Numbered from the stretch's first letter, positions 1-8,241 are shown. The stretch is 64,000 nt of DNA from Deltaproteobacteria bacterium (GCA_016180855.1 JACPAL010000016.1:1-64000), one strand, 5' to 3'. Numbers and translations are program-made. Notes: generated from the letters alone by a model not told the origin.

Positions 1-96
1 ATCTGATATAACAGGGGGTGGCGCAGAGGCATCGTGCTCCTGGATCAAGAGGCCGGAGCAGAGAAACAGCAGAAGAATGGGGACTCTTTTTAACAT
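1..96 (-). CDS. N-terminus of a secreted protein, cut by the window edge
   Basis: Reading the minus strand from the ATG at 96-94, the frame stays open to the window edge (32 codons). The start is MLKR followed by a hydrophobic run (VPILLLFLCSGLLI) and then a polar and Ala/Pro-rich stretch, which is the shape of a signal peptide. The cysteine is preceded by L rather than G, A or S, so it is a poor lipobox. No clear Shine-Dalgarno sequence is seen. A perfect hairpin lies just upstream. Function cannot be told from this fragment. Confidence 0.55.
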   Translation of the reverse strand, partial: MLKRVPILLLFLCSGLLIQEHDASAPPPVISD

Positions 97-115
97 CAGA
101 GGTTTATAGCATTTC

Positions 116-151
116 AACTTTTAGCGGATACGACTGTATCCGCTAAAAGTT
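116..151. repeat. Perfect 16-bp inverted repeat with 4-nt loop
   Basis: The arms are aacttttagcggatac (116-131) and its exact reverse complement (136-151), with loop gact. It sits 20 bases upstream of the minus-strand secreted-protein start and about 150 bases upstream of the cysteine-synthase-like gene. There is no run of T after either arm, so it is a poor intrinsic terminator. It could be an operator, a 5'-leader hairpin, or the end signal of an unseen transcript. Confidence 0.7.
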
Positions 152-305
152 AGAAATACTTGCTGATCAACCATAACAGCACCTTAAACAGCAATCGAGA
201 TGCCAATGTCACGATCTTATCACGCCCTCTAACTCTTTGAAATCATTTATTCTGGTCTGTTTATGACTTTGCTTGGCCTTCTCAATATGATAAGTCTGTA
301 TCACA

Positions 306-1229
306 TTGAGAAGACTCAAATCATCCCCTCTTCAAAAAAACCGGCTCGTTGCCGTCTCCCTTGAGGAGACGGCCCCTCCGATCTGGTCCAAACTCGAATA
401 TCTAAACCCCAGTGGCTCGATCAAGGACAGGGTCGCCCAGTATATCCTCAACAAGGCGTTGCAAAACGGCTCTCTCAAAAAGGGGGAGACAGTTATTGAG
501 GCGTCCAGTGGCTCAACGAGCATCGCCCTTGCGCTTGTTTGTGCCGAGCGAGGCCTCCAATTTATTGCCGTCATGCCGGAGGGAGTCAGTCCGGAACGGA
601 TCATGATCATTGAGGGGTTCGGGGGCCGCATCATTCTGACCCCCCGAGAAAAAGGAATTTGGGGGGCCCTTGAAAAGGCAAAAAGCGAGGCAGCAAAATT
701 TGGCTATTTCATGACAAACCAATTTGAAAACCCTGACAACCCCGAGGCCCATCATTATGAAACCGGTCCGGAGATCCTCTCTCAAATCCCCGGCGCGAGA
801 GTGGATGCCATAGTGAGCGGTGTCGGTACGGGAGGGACGCTATTGGGGCTTTATCGGGCGTTCCAGGAGAAAAACTCCAGGGTCGTTCCTGTCGCGGCGA
901 AACCGGTGATGCTGGAGAAGATTGGGAGCGAGATCGAGTGCTGCAGCTTTGGTAGCCACATCCCCGGTGTTGTTGAGGGGGTCTCAAAACTGTACAAAAA
1001 AGAGCTTCTTCCGGGTTTGATTGAAATCGAGATTGAGGAAAAAAGGGCGATTGAGACAACCCGTCGACTGATCCGGAAGGGATTTCCTGTCGGACCGAGT
1101 TCGGGTCTTAACTTTGCTGCCGCGCTCGAGGCACAAAAAATCCTCGGACCTTCATCAATCGTTGTGACCGTCTTCCCCGACCGGATGGAGCGGTATTTTT
1201 CGACGGGTCTTTTTGACCGAAAGTCTTGA
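306..1229 (+). CDS. Cysteine synthase family PLP enzyme (CysK/CysM-like), short N-terminus
   Basis: Fold type II PLP enzyme of the O-acetylserine sulfhydrylase/cystathionine beta-synthase family, which makes cysteine from an activated serine and sulfide. Visible features: the PLP lysine in NPSGSIKDR (K40), the substrate loop (SSGSTS, where family members usually read TSGNTG), the phosphate-binding GVGTGGT, the PLP-ring serine in GPSSG, and the C-terminal PDRMERYFST. The usual IGNTPL start region is missing. The only usable in-frame start is TTG at 306, with no clear ribosome-binding site. A run of seven A at 334-340 and an ATG at 287 in another frame raise the chance of a frameshift. It overlaps the next gene by 17 bases. 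The exact substrate is not settled because the substrate loop is altered. Confidence 0.8.
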   Translation: MRRLKSSPLQKNRLVAVSLEETAPPIWSKLEYLNPSGSIKDRVAQYILNKALQNGSLKKGETVIEASSGSTSIALALVCAERGLQFIAVMPEGVSPERIMIIEGFGGRIILTPREKGIWGALEKAKSEAAKFGYFMTNQFENPDNPEAHHYETGPEILSQIPGARVDAIVSGVGTGGTLLGLYRAFQEKNSRVVPVAAKPVMLEKIGSEIECCSFGSHIPGVVEGVSKLYKKELLPGLIEIEIEEKRAIETTRRLIRKGFPVGPSSGLNFAAALEAQKILGPSSIVVTVFPDRMERYFSTGLFDRKS

Positions 1230-1956
1230 ACAGGAGATCCGTTTGAAACCGGACGAACAAAAGCTGCTTGAGATTCTTTATCACTTTCGGCTGAAAGACG
1301 GCAACGAAAAGAGATTCAAGGTGCTTCTCGACGCAAATAGTTTGACACTCAAAAATCCGGTTCCAACAAATCCCCCTCCCTGGACGGCCCTCACCTACGA
1401 ACAATGCCCCAATTGCCCCCTCAAGAAGGAGAAGGAGCCGTTTTGTCCTCCGGCACTCCACCTTGCTGAGGTGATCGAGTATTTCAAAGATTTTATTTCG
1501 TATGACGAAGCTGACATCACGATAGAGACGGCAGCACGCCAATACCAAAAAAAGACGACGTTACAACGGGGGTTGAGCTCCATCATCGGACTTTATATGG
1601 CAACAAGCGGTTGTCCCGTTTTAAACAAGCTGCGACCGCTCGCCCCGTTTCACCTCCCTTTTGCGACACTCGAGGAGACACAGTACCGCATCCTCTCGAT
1701 GTATCTGTTAGCCCAGTATTTCCTTAAAAAAGGTGGCAAAAAACCGGACTGGGGATTCAAGAAACTTGGTCAAATCTACCGGGAGATCAAAATAGTGAAC
1801 AAGGCGTTCTCGCAAAGACTAAGAACTCTTGAGGGAGAAGATGCGCTGCCCAACGCGGTTGTGATTCTCAATGCGATGGCCGATACCATTTCACTCGCCG
1901 TTGATCTCAAACTCCTCCAGAGGATGGAGAGATTGTTCAAGGCGTATTGGGAATAA
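1213..1956 (+). CDS. Conserved-looking unknown protein with four-cysteine pattern
   Basis: A 247-residue soluble protein that I do not recognise. It has CPNCPL (C65, C68), a further cysteine in PFCPP (C78) and TSGCP (C134), followed by the helical-looking PLAPFHLPFATLEE segment. The C-x2-C-x9-C plus C arrangement could bind zinc or an iron-sulfur cluster, but this is inference. The start is uncertain: TTG at 1213 overlaps the upstream gene, and TTG at 1243 is an alternative. It is probably co-transcribed with the cysteine-synthase-like gene. Its 3' end overlaps the convergent histidine kinase by 20 bases. Confidence 0.65.
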   Translation: MTESLEQEIRLKPDEQKLLEILYHFRLKDGNEKRFKVLLDANSLTLKNPVPTNPPPWTALTYEQCPNCPLKKEKEPFCPPALHLAEVIEYFKDFISYDEADITIETAARQYQKKTTLQRGLSSIIGLYMATSGCPVLNKLRPLAPFHLPFATLEETQYRILSMYLLAQYFLKKGGKKPDWGFKKLGQIYREIKIVNKAFSQRLRTLEGEDALPNAVVILNAMADTISLAVDLKLLQRMERLFKAYWE

Positions 1957-3190
1957 CAATTTTTTTCTTAAGACTCTTCAAGGCCAACGCCTCCAGATCG
2001 AGGTAATTTTTTGTGTCTCCCGGGTAGGAGGCGACGCCAAAACAGATACAGTCGATCTCCTGACTGATCCTCCGAATCCGCTCGCTGAGTGCCAAAGCAC
2101 CCTGATGCGTCGTGTCGGCAAGAATCAGTAGATAGGTGCTCCCGTCAAAATGAAAGAGGCGATCCGCACGACGCAAGACCTCTCGATACAGCTTCTCCTC
2201 CCACTGGCTGAAAAACAAGGTTTTCTCACCCTTCTCCCCACATTTCAGCATGATCGCCAGAAGACTGAGCGGCGACTGCGTAATGTCCGCATTCGTCATA
2301 AACTCCTTGAGGGTCACATGAAACTCAGAGAGACCCGAATGAATCGGAAGCGTAAAGTGAAATTCGGCTCCGCCCGAACGAGATGAATCAACCCAGATTT
2401 TTCCCCCGTGATGAGCAACAATCTCCCGACAGATAGCAAGGCCCAGACCGGTCCCTTTGTAATAACCACCTCCGGTCGGACGATTCAACTGAACGAATTT
2501 GTTGAAGAGCTGTTTTTGCAATTCTTTGGGGATACCGCAGCCGTCATCCGCGACCGTTACACGGAGAATAGAATCTTCTCTGGAAACAGCCAACGTGATT
2601 TTTTTTTGTGCAAAGCGGATCGCGTTGCTGATCAAATTATGAAGGACCTGGATGACCAGATCCGGATCGGCATAGACGGATAAAAGCTCATGGGGGACAT
2701 CGGTGCGAATCTCGATTCCTCGCTCCCTTGCCTGCTCCGTAAAATTGGCAGCCGCCTCCATGAGCAGTGGGGCCAAATCGAGCGGGCGACGGTTAATCTT
2801 TGTCCGTTTTGACTCCAGGCGCGATAAATCAAGGAGGTTATTGATCAACTGTGAGAGTCGGTCGATACCCCGATTGGTCGCCTCGATTGTTTTTGTCTGC
2901 TTTTCCGTCAGCGACCCTGCAACCCCATCTCTCAAATTGCGAATGTTTCCCTTGATAATCGTGAGGGGGGTTCTCAGTTCATGGGAGACGGTCGCTACAA
3001 AGTCAGTCTTAACCTGATCCAGCTCGCGAAGCTCTTTGTTCTTTCTCTCCAGATCGGCATAGAGGGATCGTATCTTTCTGAGCTCGGTGATCTCTTGTTG
3101 CAGAATCCGGTTACTCTTCATCACCTGAGTGAGTGTTTTCTGAGATGAGCTCTTTTTCGCATTTTTCCGGGATGCTCTCGTTTTAGTCAT
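1937..3190 (-). CDS. Soluble sensor histidine kinase with degenerate GGDEF-like C-terminus
   Basis: Residue numbers count from an upstream in-frame ATG at 3208; the better start is the second Met at 3190. Order: basic N-terminus, coiled coil (about 30-68), HisKA with SHELRTP (H76), and HATPase with N-box NLISNAIRFA (191-200), G1 DDGCGI (221-226) and G2 KGTGLGLAI (251-259). A further domain (about 310-410) follows. It matches the end of a GGDEF domain in RADRLFHFDGSTY, AERIR-like SERIRR and FGVASYPGD, but the GGDEF signature itself is FDGST, so cyclase activity is not expected. No membrane segment or input domain is present. No response regulator is adjacent, so it may be an orphan kinase. Confidence 0.85.
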   Translation of the reverse strand: MTKTRASRKNAKKSSSQKTLTQVMKSNRILQQEITELRKIRSLYADLERKNKELRELDQVKTDFVATVSHELRTPLTIIKGNIRNLRDGVAGSLTEKQTKTIEATNRGIDRLSQLINNLLDLSRLESKRTKINRRPLDLAPLLMEAAANFTEQARERGIEIRTDVPHELLSVYADPDLVIQVLHNLISNAIRFAQKKITLAVSREDSILRVTVADDGCGIPKELQKQLFNKFVQLNRPTGGGYYKGTGLGLAICREIVAHHGGKIWVDSSRSGGAEFHFTLPIHSGLSEFHVTLKEFMTNADITQSPLSLLAIMLKCGEKGEKTLFFSQWEEKLYREVLRRADRLFHFDGSTYLLILADTTHQGALALSERIRRISQEIDCICFGVASYPGDTKNYLDLEALALKSLKKKIVIPNTP

Positions 3191-3256
3191 TTTTTCAAGG
3201 CCTCTCAAGGGAAATTAGCCGCATGGGCAGAACGGTGCAAGAGGTTTTGAGAGGCG

Positions 3257-3289
3257 AAAAAAACAAGCCCCCTCAAGGGGGGCTTGTTT
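3257..3289 (-). terminator. Intrinsic terminator after tRNA-fMet
   Basis: On the minus strand a 12-bp stem (3289-3278 with 3272-3261, AAACAAGCCCCC against GGGGGCTTGTTT) with a 5-nt loop is followed by a run of T down to 3257. It lies seven bases past the tRNA-fMet 3' end, so it should end the tRNA transcript. Confidence 0.88.
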
Positions 3290-3295
3290 CTTCTG

Positions 3296-3369
<74 letters not shown>

Positions 3370-3444
3370 AGAACCAAATTCCAGAAATTTCTGGAATCTG
3401 CTCTTCCAGGGCCAAACAATCTCGCTTGATAAGGCCGCGTAGAC

Positions 3445-4191
3445 TTACGGGGGGCCCTCCTCCTTGTCAAGGTCTCCTTCGGATGACTCCTGCGGTTGCC
3501 CCTGCAAGACCTCCTCCTCGGTCGCCTTGAGATCCTTGATCCTCTCTTCCAACTCGCCCAAAATCTCGCGGTCTTTCTCGTCAAGATCGTTCAGATCCTC
3601 GACCGAACGCATGAGATCCCCCAACTGAAGGTCAGTCCCCTCCTCCTTCGGCAGATTCTTTACCTTCTCCTCCAATTCGGAGAGGGGCGGAAGGTCATTC
3701 AAATCATTCAATCCAAATAATTCAAGGAACTCCTTCGTTGTTGCAAAAAGGAGGGGCCGGCCTGGCTCCTCCTTGCGTCCGACAACACGAATCAACCTCT
3801 TTTCAAGGAGTGTCTTCAGAATCCCCGAGCTATCAACCCCACGGATGTTTTCTATCTCAACACGTGTCAGTGGTTGCCGGTAGGCGATCAGGGCAACTGT
3901 CTCGAGGGCACGACCGGACAAACGCTGCGCCTTCTGGGGGTTCAAAAGCTGTATCCAGGGGGCCATTTGAGGGTCGGTCCGGAACTCATATCCACCCGCC
4001 ACCTTGACCAAACGAATTCCTCCTCCCCTCCCCTCCCATTCCAGAACCATCTGCTCCAGAACTTCCTCTATCTCTTTCTTTTTTACTCCCGGTTGCTCCG
4101 GCCCCGAATCCAGAACGGAAAGAATCTCTGACGCTCCCAAGGGACGATCAGAAGAAAAAAGGATCGATTCCAGCAATGCCTTCAATTCCAT
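3445..4191 (-). CDS. scpB: Segregation and condensation protein B
   Basis: ScpB kleisin-partner family; it acts with ScpA and SMC in chromosome condensation and partition. The winged-helix region includes LKALLESILFSSDRPL at the start, the conserved ALETVALIAYRQPLTR (about 95-110) and GRPLLFATTKEFLELFGL. An acidic and Glu-rich tail of about 75 residues follows and looks disordered. It lies three bases after scpA in the same operon. Confidence 0.93.
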   Translation of the reverse strand: MELKALLESILFSSDRPLGASEILSVLDSGPEQPGVKKKEIEEVLEQMVLEWEGRGGGIRLVKVAGGYEFRTDPQMAPWIQLLNPQKAQRLSGRALETVALIAYRQPLTRVEIENIRGVDSSGILKTLLEKRLIRVVGRKEEPGRPLLFATTKEFLELFGLNDLNDLPPLSELEEKVKNLPKEEGTDLQLGDLMRSVEDLNDLDEKDREILGELEERIKDLKATEEEVLQGQPQESSEGDLDKEEGPP

Positions 4192-4194
4192 TCT

Positions 4195-4929
4195 CTAGGC
4201 CTCCCCTTCCTGCAAAATAAGAGGTTGAATAACGATTGCCCCACTTACATTCTCTTGCAGGATTCTTATCAGTTTCTGTCGCGCCATTTCAAGGATGGCG
4301 AGAAAGGTGACGATCATCTCCTCCCGCGTCTTTTCGTCCTCAAACAGTCGCTCAAACAGCATTTGGGATTCCCCGCGCATCTTTTCTACGAGTTCGATGA
4401 TCCGCTCCGCCACCCCGACACGTTCACGACGGACCTCATGGCTCTGCTCGGAAGGGAGCCTCTTTAACAACTCCTGAAAGGCGGTCAACAGGGCAGCCGG
4501 TTCCGCCTCAATCATCGGCTCCCTCTCCGGATCATCGAGAGATTGAGAAGGTCTCCGGAAGAGATCCCGTCCCAACATAGGTCGCTGCGATAGAAAAACT
4601 GCGGCGAGTTTATACTTGCGATACTCCAATAGTCTGGCCGCCAGGTCGGCCCTTGGATCAGGCCCCTCCTCTTTCTCATTCTCTGATTCCGGCAGGAGCA
4701 TTTTGGACTTGATCCAGGCGAGCTCAGCAGCAAGCTCCAGAAATTCACCGGCCAGATCGATATTCAGACCTCTCGCCTGTTGAAGATAGCCAAGATACTG
4801 GTCAAGGATTAAGGCGATCGGAATCTCCTCGATCTCGACATCGTTCTTTCGAACGAGATGCAGCAACAGATCGAGAGGCCCCTCAAAGAGGGGCAGTTCT
4901 ACCTTGTAATCAAGTGTCTCCTCTCTCAT
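4195..4929 (-). CDS. scpA: Segregation and condensation protein A
   Basis: ScpA kleisin of the SMC-ScpAB complex. The N-terminus carries the family signature FEGPLDLLLHLVRK (about 15-28) and IPIALILDQYL. The C-terminal winged helix (VTFLAILEMARQKLIRI) should contact the SMC head. At 244 residues it has typical length. The start overlaps the trpS stop by four bases, so translation is probably coupled. Confidence 0.93.
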   Translation of the reverse strand: MREETLDYKVELPLFEGPLDLLLHLVRKNDVEIEEIPIALILDQYLGYLQQARGLNIDLAGEFLELAAELAWIKSKMLLPESENEKEEGPDPRADLAARLLEYRKYKLAAVFLSQRPMLGRDLFRRPSQSLDDPEREPMIEAEPAALLTAFQELLKRLPSEQSHEVRRERVGVAERIIELVEKMRGESQMLFERLFEDEKTREEMIVTFLAILEMARQKLIRILQENVSGAIVIQPLILQEGEA

Positions 4930-5918
4930 ATCTTCATCACCTTTCGGATCCTCTCCATCGTAGCCTCAGCGACCTGACGGGCCTTCTTCTCCCCTTCCTC
5001 AATAATCAAATCGATCTCCTGCGGTTTTTCCAGTAGCCGGGCCTTTTCTTTCCGGATCGGCTCTAGAAAATCGTTCAGGATCTCGATGATCCTCTTCTTG
5101 TCTTCCACACAGCCAATCTTCGCTGCACGGCATTCCTCGTTGATCCGATTTTGAAGATCCGACGGGCTGTGGAGCTTGTGGTAATCAAAGATAAGGCAGA
5201 TATCGGGATTTCCGGGGTCACTCTTCCTCTGGCGTGCCGGGTCGGTGATTGCCTCGGAGACTTTTCGGCGGATCTCATCGGCGGAGTCGCCGAGATAGAG
5301 ACAGTTGTTATAACTCTTGCTCATCTTCCGGCGATCGGGACCGAGCAATTTCGGAGAATTCGTCAACAACGGTTGGGGTTCAACCAGGGTTTCGCCGTAG
5401 ATAAAGTTAAACCGTCTCACAACCTCACGTGCCAGTTCAATATGCGGTACCTGGTCCTCTCCGACAGGCACCTTGGTGGCGTTATAAAGGACAATATCCG
5501 CTGTCTGCAGAAGTGGATAACCAAGGAACCCGTGGGTGGAGAGGTCCTTCTGGGTCAGCTCTTTTTGAAGATCCTTGTAGGAAGGGACCCGCTCCAGCCA
5601 GCCGAGTGGCGTGATCATCGAAAGGAGAAGGTACAGCTCTGCATGCTCCTTAATGTCCGACTGAATAAAAAAGGTCGCTTTGGACGGATTGAGACCGACA
5701 GAAAGCCAGTCAATAACCATCTCGCGTGTCGATTGGCGGATCGATTCGGGGGTGGCGTATTCCGTTGTCAAGGCATGCCAGTCAGCCACAAAGAAGAAAC
5801 AGTCGTGTTCCTCTTGAAGCTTGAGCCAATTTCGGAGAACCCCATGATAATGTCCCAGATGAAGTCGTCCCGTCGGCCTCATTCCTGAAAGAACAATTTC
5901 CCGAGTCTGTTTTTTCAT
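4926..5918 (-). CDS. trpS: Tryptophanyl-tRNA synthetase
   Basis: Class I synthetase charging tRNA-Trp. HIGH motif is HLGHYHG near the N-terminus and the KMSKS loop is KMSKSYNN. I place the start at the ATG 5918-5916 (MKKQTREIV), whose first bases overlap the stop of the M50 protease gene in an ATGA arrangement; a longer frame reaches 5942. The protein is about 330 residues, as expected. Order M50-trpS-scpA-scpB is common in deltaproteobacteria-like genomes. Confidence 0.95.
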   Translation of the reverse strand: MKKQTREIVLSGMRPTGRLHLGHYHGVLRNWLKLQEEHDCFFFVADWHALTTEYATPESIRQSTREMVIDWLSVGLNPSKATFFIQSDIKEHAELYLLLSMITPLGWLERVPSYKDLQKELTQKDLSTHGFLGYPLLQTADIVLYNATKVPVGEDQVPHIELAREVVRRFNFIYGETLVEPQPLLTNSPKLLGPDRRKMSKSYNNCLYLGDSADEIRRKVSEAITDPARQRKSDPGNPDICLIFDYHKLHSPSDLQNRINEECRAAKIGCVEDKKRIIEILNDFLEPIRKEKARLLEKPQEIDLIIEEGEKKARQVAEATMERIRKVMKI

Positions 5919-6547
5919 GGAAGCAGTATCCCCGCAATCCAATGGATCGGATACATGAGGAGCCGTAACAATCCAATATAAAAGGCAATAAAGAGGAGAA
6001 TAAATCCGTATTGGCTAAACCGATAGTACCCCTCCAGATACTGGTCCGGTAATAACCCCACCAGGATCCCCGACCCATCCAGCGGAGGGATCGGAATCAG
6101 ATTGAAGATTGCCAGGGAGAGGTTCAAAAAAACCCCGATCTCCAGCATTTGAATCAGCATGAGGTAAAGTGTTGTTTCTCCCTGCCATCCGAGGACAAAA
6201 CGAAAAAGGGCCGCAAACAGACCGGCGAGGAGCAGATTCGAGAGAGGTCCTGCGAGAGAAACCTTAAGGTTGCCAACCCTTCCTCCACGCAAGTGATGGG
6301 GATTGACAGGAACCGGCTTCGCCCACCCGAAAAGGGTCAGTCCGGGCATGAGGAACATCATGAGAGGGAAAAGGACCGTCCCGATGAGATCAATATGATG
6401 CAACGGATTTAATGTGAGCCTTCCCAGAAGCCTGGCGGTCGGATCTCCCAGGCGATTGGCCGTCCAGGCATGAGAGAACTCATGAAACGAGAGTGAAAAA
6501 AGGAAGATCGGGAAAAACAGGGCAAATTGGGCAAGGTTCTGAGACAT
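5915..6547 (-). CDS. Site-2 protease-like M50 zinc metalloprotease
   Basis: Integral-membrane M50 peptidase of about 210 residues. The zinc site HEFSHAW lies in the first membrane segment, and the second motif is NLIPIPPLDGSG (the NPxPPLDG motif). There are five to six hydrophobic segments. No PDZ domain is present, as in the short M50B type often found beside trpS. I choose the ATG at 6547 (MSQNLAQ) because the upstream in-frame extension runs into the divergent toxin gene and looks non-coding. The substrate is not known. Confidence 0.88.
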   Translation of the reverse strand: MSQNLAQFALFFPIFLFSLSFHEFSHAWTANRLGDPTARLLGRLTLNPLHHIDLIGTVLFPLMMFLMPGLTLFGWAKPVPVNPHHLRGGRVGNLKVSLAGPLSNLLLAGLFAALFRFVLGWQGETTLYLMLIQMLEIGVFLNLSLAIFNLIPIPPLDGSGILVGLLPDQYLEGYYRFSQYGFILLFIAFYIGLLRLLMYPIHWIAGILLP

Positions 6548-6592
6548 CGAACGGCGACCCGTAGCAGAGCCGAACGGTTTAATCAACCTTCC

Positions 6593-6639
6593 TTGACAAA
6601 TATCTTTAAATATACTAATAAACATATCTAATGAGATAT
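6593..6639 (+). promoter_or_regulatory. Toxin-antitoxin promoter and candidate operator
   Basis: A -35 match TTGACA (6593-6598) is followed 17 bases later by TAATAA (6616-6621); TATACT (6611-6616) is too close to pair with it. An inverted repeat atatct/agatat (6624-6629 and 6634-6639) spans the toxin start codon and is a plausible site for the ribbon-helix-helix antitoxin. The predicted transcript begins within a few bases of the ATG and no Shine-Dalgarno is seen, so the toxin may be translated from a nearly leaderless message. Confidence 0.45.
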
Positions 6640-6888
6640 CGTATTGAGGTTCGTGAATCTGCAGAGAGGGTGTTGAAGAGACTGGATAAAAAGTATCAGA
6701 GGCATGTTTTCGAGAAGATGCTGGAACTTGAAAAAGAGCCAAGAGGCCACAAATGCGAGAAGCTGAAGGGTGTAGAGAATGGCTATCGCAAAGTGGTGTG
6801 GCCCTACCGTATTCTTTACACGATTGATGAAGAAAAAAAAGTTGTTGATGTCTATCTCATAGCTCATCGAAAGGAGGCGTACCGATGA
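6631..6888 (+). CDS. Type II toxin, RelE/ParE family
   Basis: An 85-residue basic protein with the RelE/ParE layout: YRIEVRESAERVLKRLDKKYQRHVFEKM at the start (helical hairpin), then EKLKGVENGYRKVVWPYRILYTID and YLIAHRKEAY at the end. The GYRKV and PYRILY strands and terminal HRKEAYR fit RelE-type ribosome-dependent ribonucleases better than ParE gyrase poisons, but this is inference. The toxin comes first and its TGA overlaps the antitoxin ATG (ATGA). Confidence 0.85.
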   Translation: MRYRIEVRESAERVLKRLDKKYQRHVFEKMLELEKEPRGHKCEKLKGVENGYRKVVWPYRILYTIDEEKKVVDVYLIAHRKEAYR

Positions 6889-7109
6889 AACCTATTTCCA
6901 TAGGATTTGAAGAATCTCTTTTGAAAGAGATCAACGAAAAAGCAAAGGTCCTTAAGATGACCCGGGCGGAACTGATCCGTAACGCAATTTTAGAATACCT
7001 CTTCAAATTTGATGAAGTCCTGGATGCCAAGATGCTTGCTGAGGCAATTGAAAAAGATGAACAGAAAAGACCATTAGAGAAAATTGCACGCGAGCTCGGT
7101 TTTCACTAA
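6885..7109 (+). CDS. Ribbon-helix-helix antitoxin
   Basis: A 74-residue protein with a ribbon-helix-helix N-terminus: a beta strand (PISIGFEESLLKEI), then helix KAKVLKMTRAELIRNAILEYL. The C-terminal half is acidic and probably wraps the toxin. It is translationally coupled to the toxin by a four-base overlap. It should neutralise the toxin and repress the shared promoter. Confidence 0.85.
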   Translation: MKPISIGFEESLLKEINEKAKVLKMTRAELIRNAILEYLFKFDEVLDAKMLAEAIEKDEQKRPLEKIARELGFH

Positions 7110-7155
7110 GTCCTTCGATTCATAAATTCGGTGACGAATTTATTTACTTAGGACT
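7109..7155. repeat. Nested inverted repeats after the toxin-antitoxin pair
   Basis: An inner perfect 9-bp repeat ataaattcg/cgaatttat (7122-7130 and 7135-7143) sits inside an outer agtcct/aggact (7109-7114 and 7150-7155). It begins at the antitoxin stop codon. No T-run follows closely, so it is a possible RNA end hairpin or boundary rather than a classic terminator. Confidence 0.5.
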
Positions 7156-7225
7156 AGTGCTGAGCGAGTAATTTTGTTGATTTTTTGGCTTTGTATATAC
7201 GTCATAGTCATTACGAGTCGAAGTA

Positions 7226-8125
7226 TTAACCCCTTGGATGTTTGGAGGCGATCTCCTTCAGTCTCTTGAGATTAAGATGGGTGTAGATCTGGGTTGTTGA
7301 GATATCGGAATGCCCCAGCATCATCTGGACCGCCCGAAGGTCGGCCCCACGTTCGAGGAGATGTGTTGCAAACGAATGGCGGAGCATATGGGGAGAGACC
7401 CTCTTTCTGATCCCTGCCTTCAGGGCGAGTTGTCGCAGGATCTCCCAAAACATCTGTCGCGTCATCGCACGACGACGACGCGTGAGAAAGAGCGGCTCAA
7501 CAACAGATCCCTTCACTAATTCTCCCCTCCCCTCTTCGAGGTATCTCTTGACGCTCTTCTGGGCGGAGCGACCAATCGGTACAATCCTCTCCTTGGAGCC
7601 TTTCCCGAGCGTTCGGACAAAGCCGGCAGTTAAATCAAGGTCATTGAGCGAGAGATTGACGAGCTCGGAGACACGAAGACCAGTTGCATACAGGAGATCG
7701 AGCATCGCCCGATTCCGGATCTCCTCGGCGAATTTCCCCGTTGGAAGGGCAAGCATCCGGTCAATCTCCGGAAGGGTCAAAAAATCGGGGAGTTTTCTGG
7801 ACGATTTGGGCAGGTCTAGCTCGGATGCAGGATTCGTATCACAAGAGCCTTGTTTCACCATAAACCGGAAGAAGCCGCGAAAGGTTATCAGTTGTCTCGC
7901 AATAGAACGGGATTTAAGTCCGTTCTTCGAGAGCAGGAGGAGATAGTCCAAAAGATGATGGGGGGAGACCTTCTTCCACAGAGTGATCTTTTTTTGGGCC
8001 AGATACCTGCGGAGGTGGAGAAGATCGCTCGCATAAGCCTCAATGGTATGGGCTGCAAGCCCCCTCTCTACGCGGAGGTAATTTAGATACCGTCGACTCT
8101 CTGTATCCCCCTGCCCCTCTTGCAT
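7226..8125 (-). CDS. xerD: Tyrosine recombinase XerD-like
   Basis: Site-specific recombinase that should act with XerC at dif to resolve chromosome dimers. About 299 residues from the ATG at 8125 (MQEGQGD); a longer frame to 8239 has no support. SAM-like N-domain, then catalytic residues in ATGLRVSEL (Arg), GKGSKER (Lys), HMLRHSF (His, Arg), GHSDISTTQIYTH (His and the nucleophile Tyr). Assignment to XerD over XerC rests on the second Xer gene at 12589-13416 lying in the usual xerC context. Confidence 0.88.
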   Translation of the reverse strand: MQEGQGDTESRRYLNYLRVERGLAAHTIEAYASDLLHLRRYLAQKKITLWKKVSPHHLLDYLLLLSKNGLKSRSIARQLITFRGFFRFMVKQGSCDTNPASELDLPKSSRKLPDFLTLPEIDRMLALPTGKFAEEIRNRAMLDLLYATGLRVSELVNLSLNDLDLTAGFVRTLGKGSKERIVPIGRSAQKSVKRYLEEGRGELVKGSVVEPLFLTRRRRAMTRQMFWEILRQLALKAGIRKRVSPHMLRHSFATHLLERGADLRAVQMMLGHSDISTTQIYTHLNLKRLKEIASKHPRG

Positions 8126-8241
8126 CTGACATGAAAGATTACCCCAACTTCCACCCGATGTCCACGAAACCGTTCCATGGGAATATCCACAACTTTTATG
8201 ACTGACAACGAAAATAGGGCTAAAGCTAAAGGAGATCACTC

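Noticed and set aside
3200-3255. Inverted repeat gcctctcaa/ttgagaggc around the start of the histidine kinase
   Set aside because: The arms are 9 bases and 38 bases apart, with no clear role; could be chance next to the tRNA terminator.
5151-5888. Plus-strand frame of 245 codons opposite trpS
   Set aside because: trpS motifs run through the whole stretch on the other strand; the plus-strand protein has no recognisable features.
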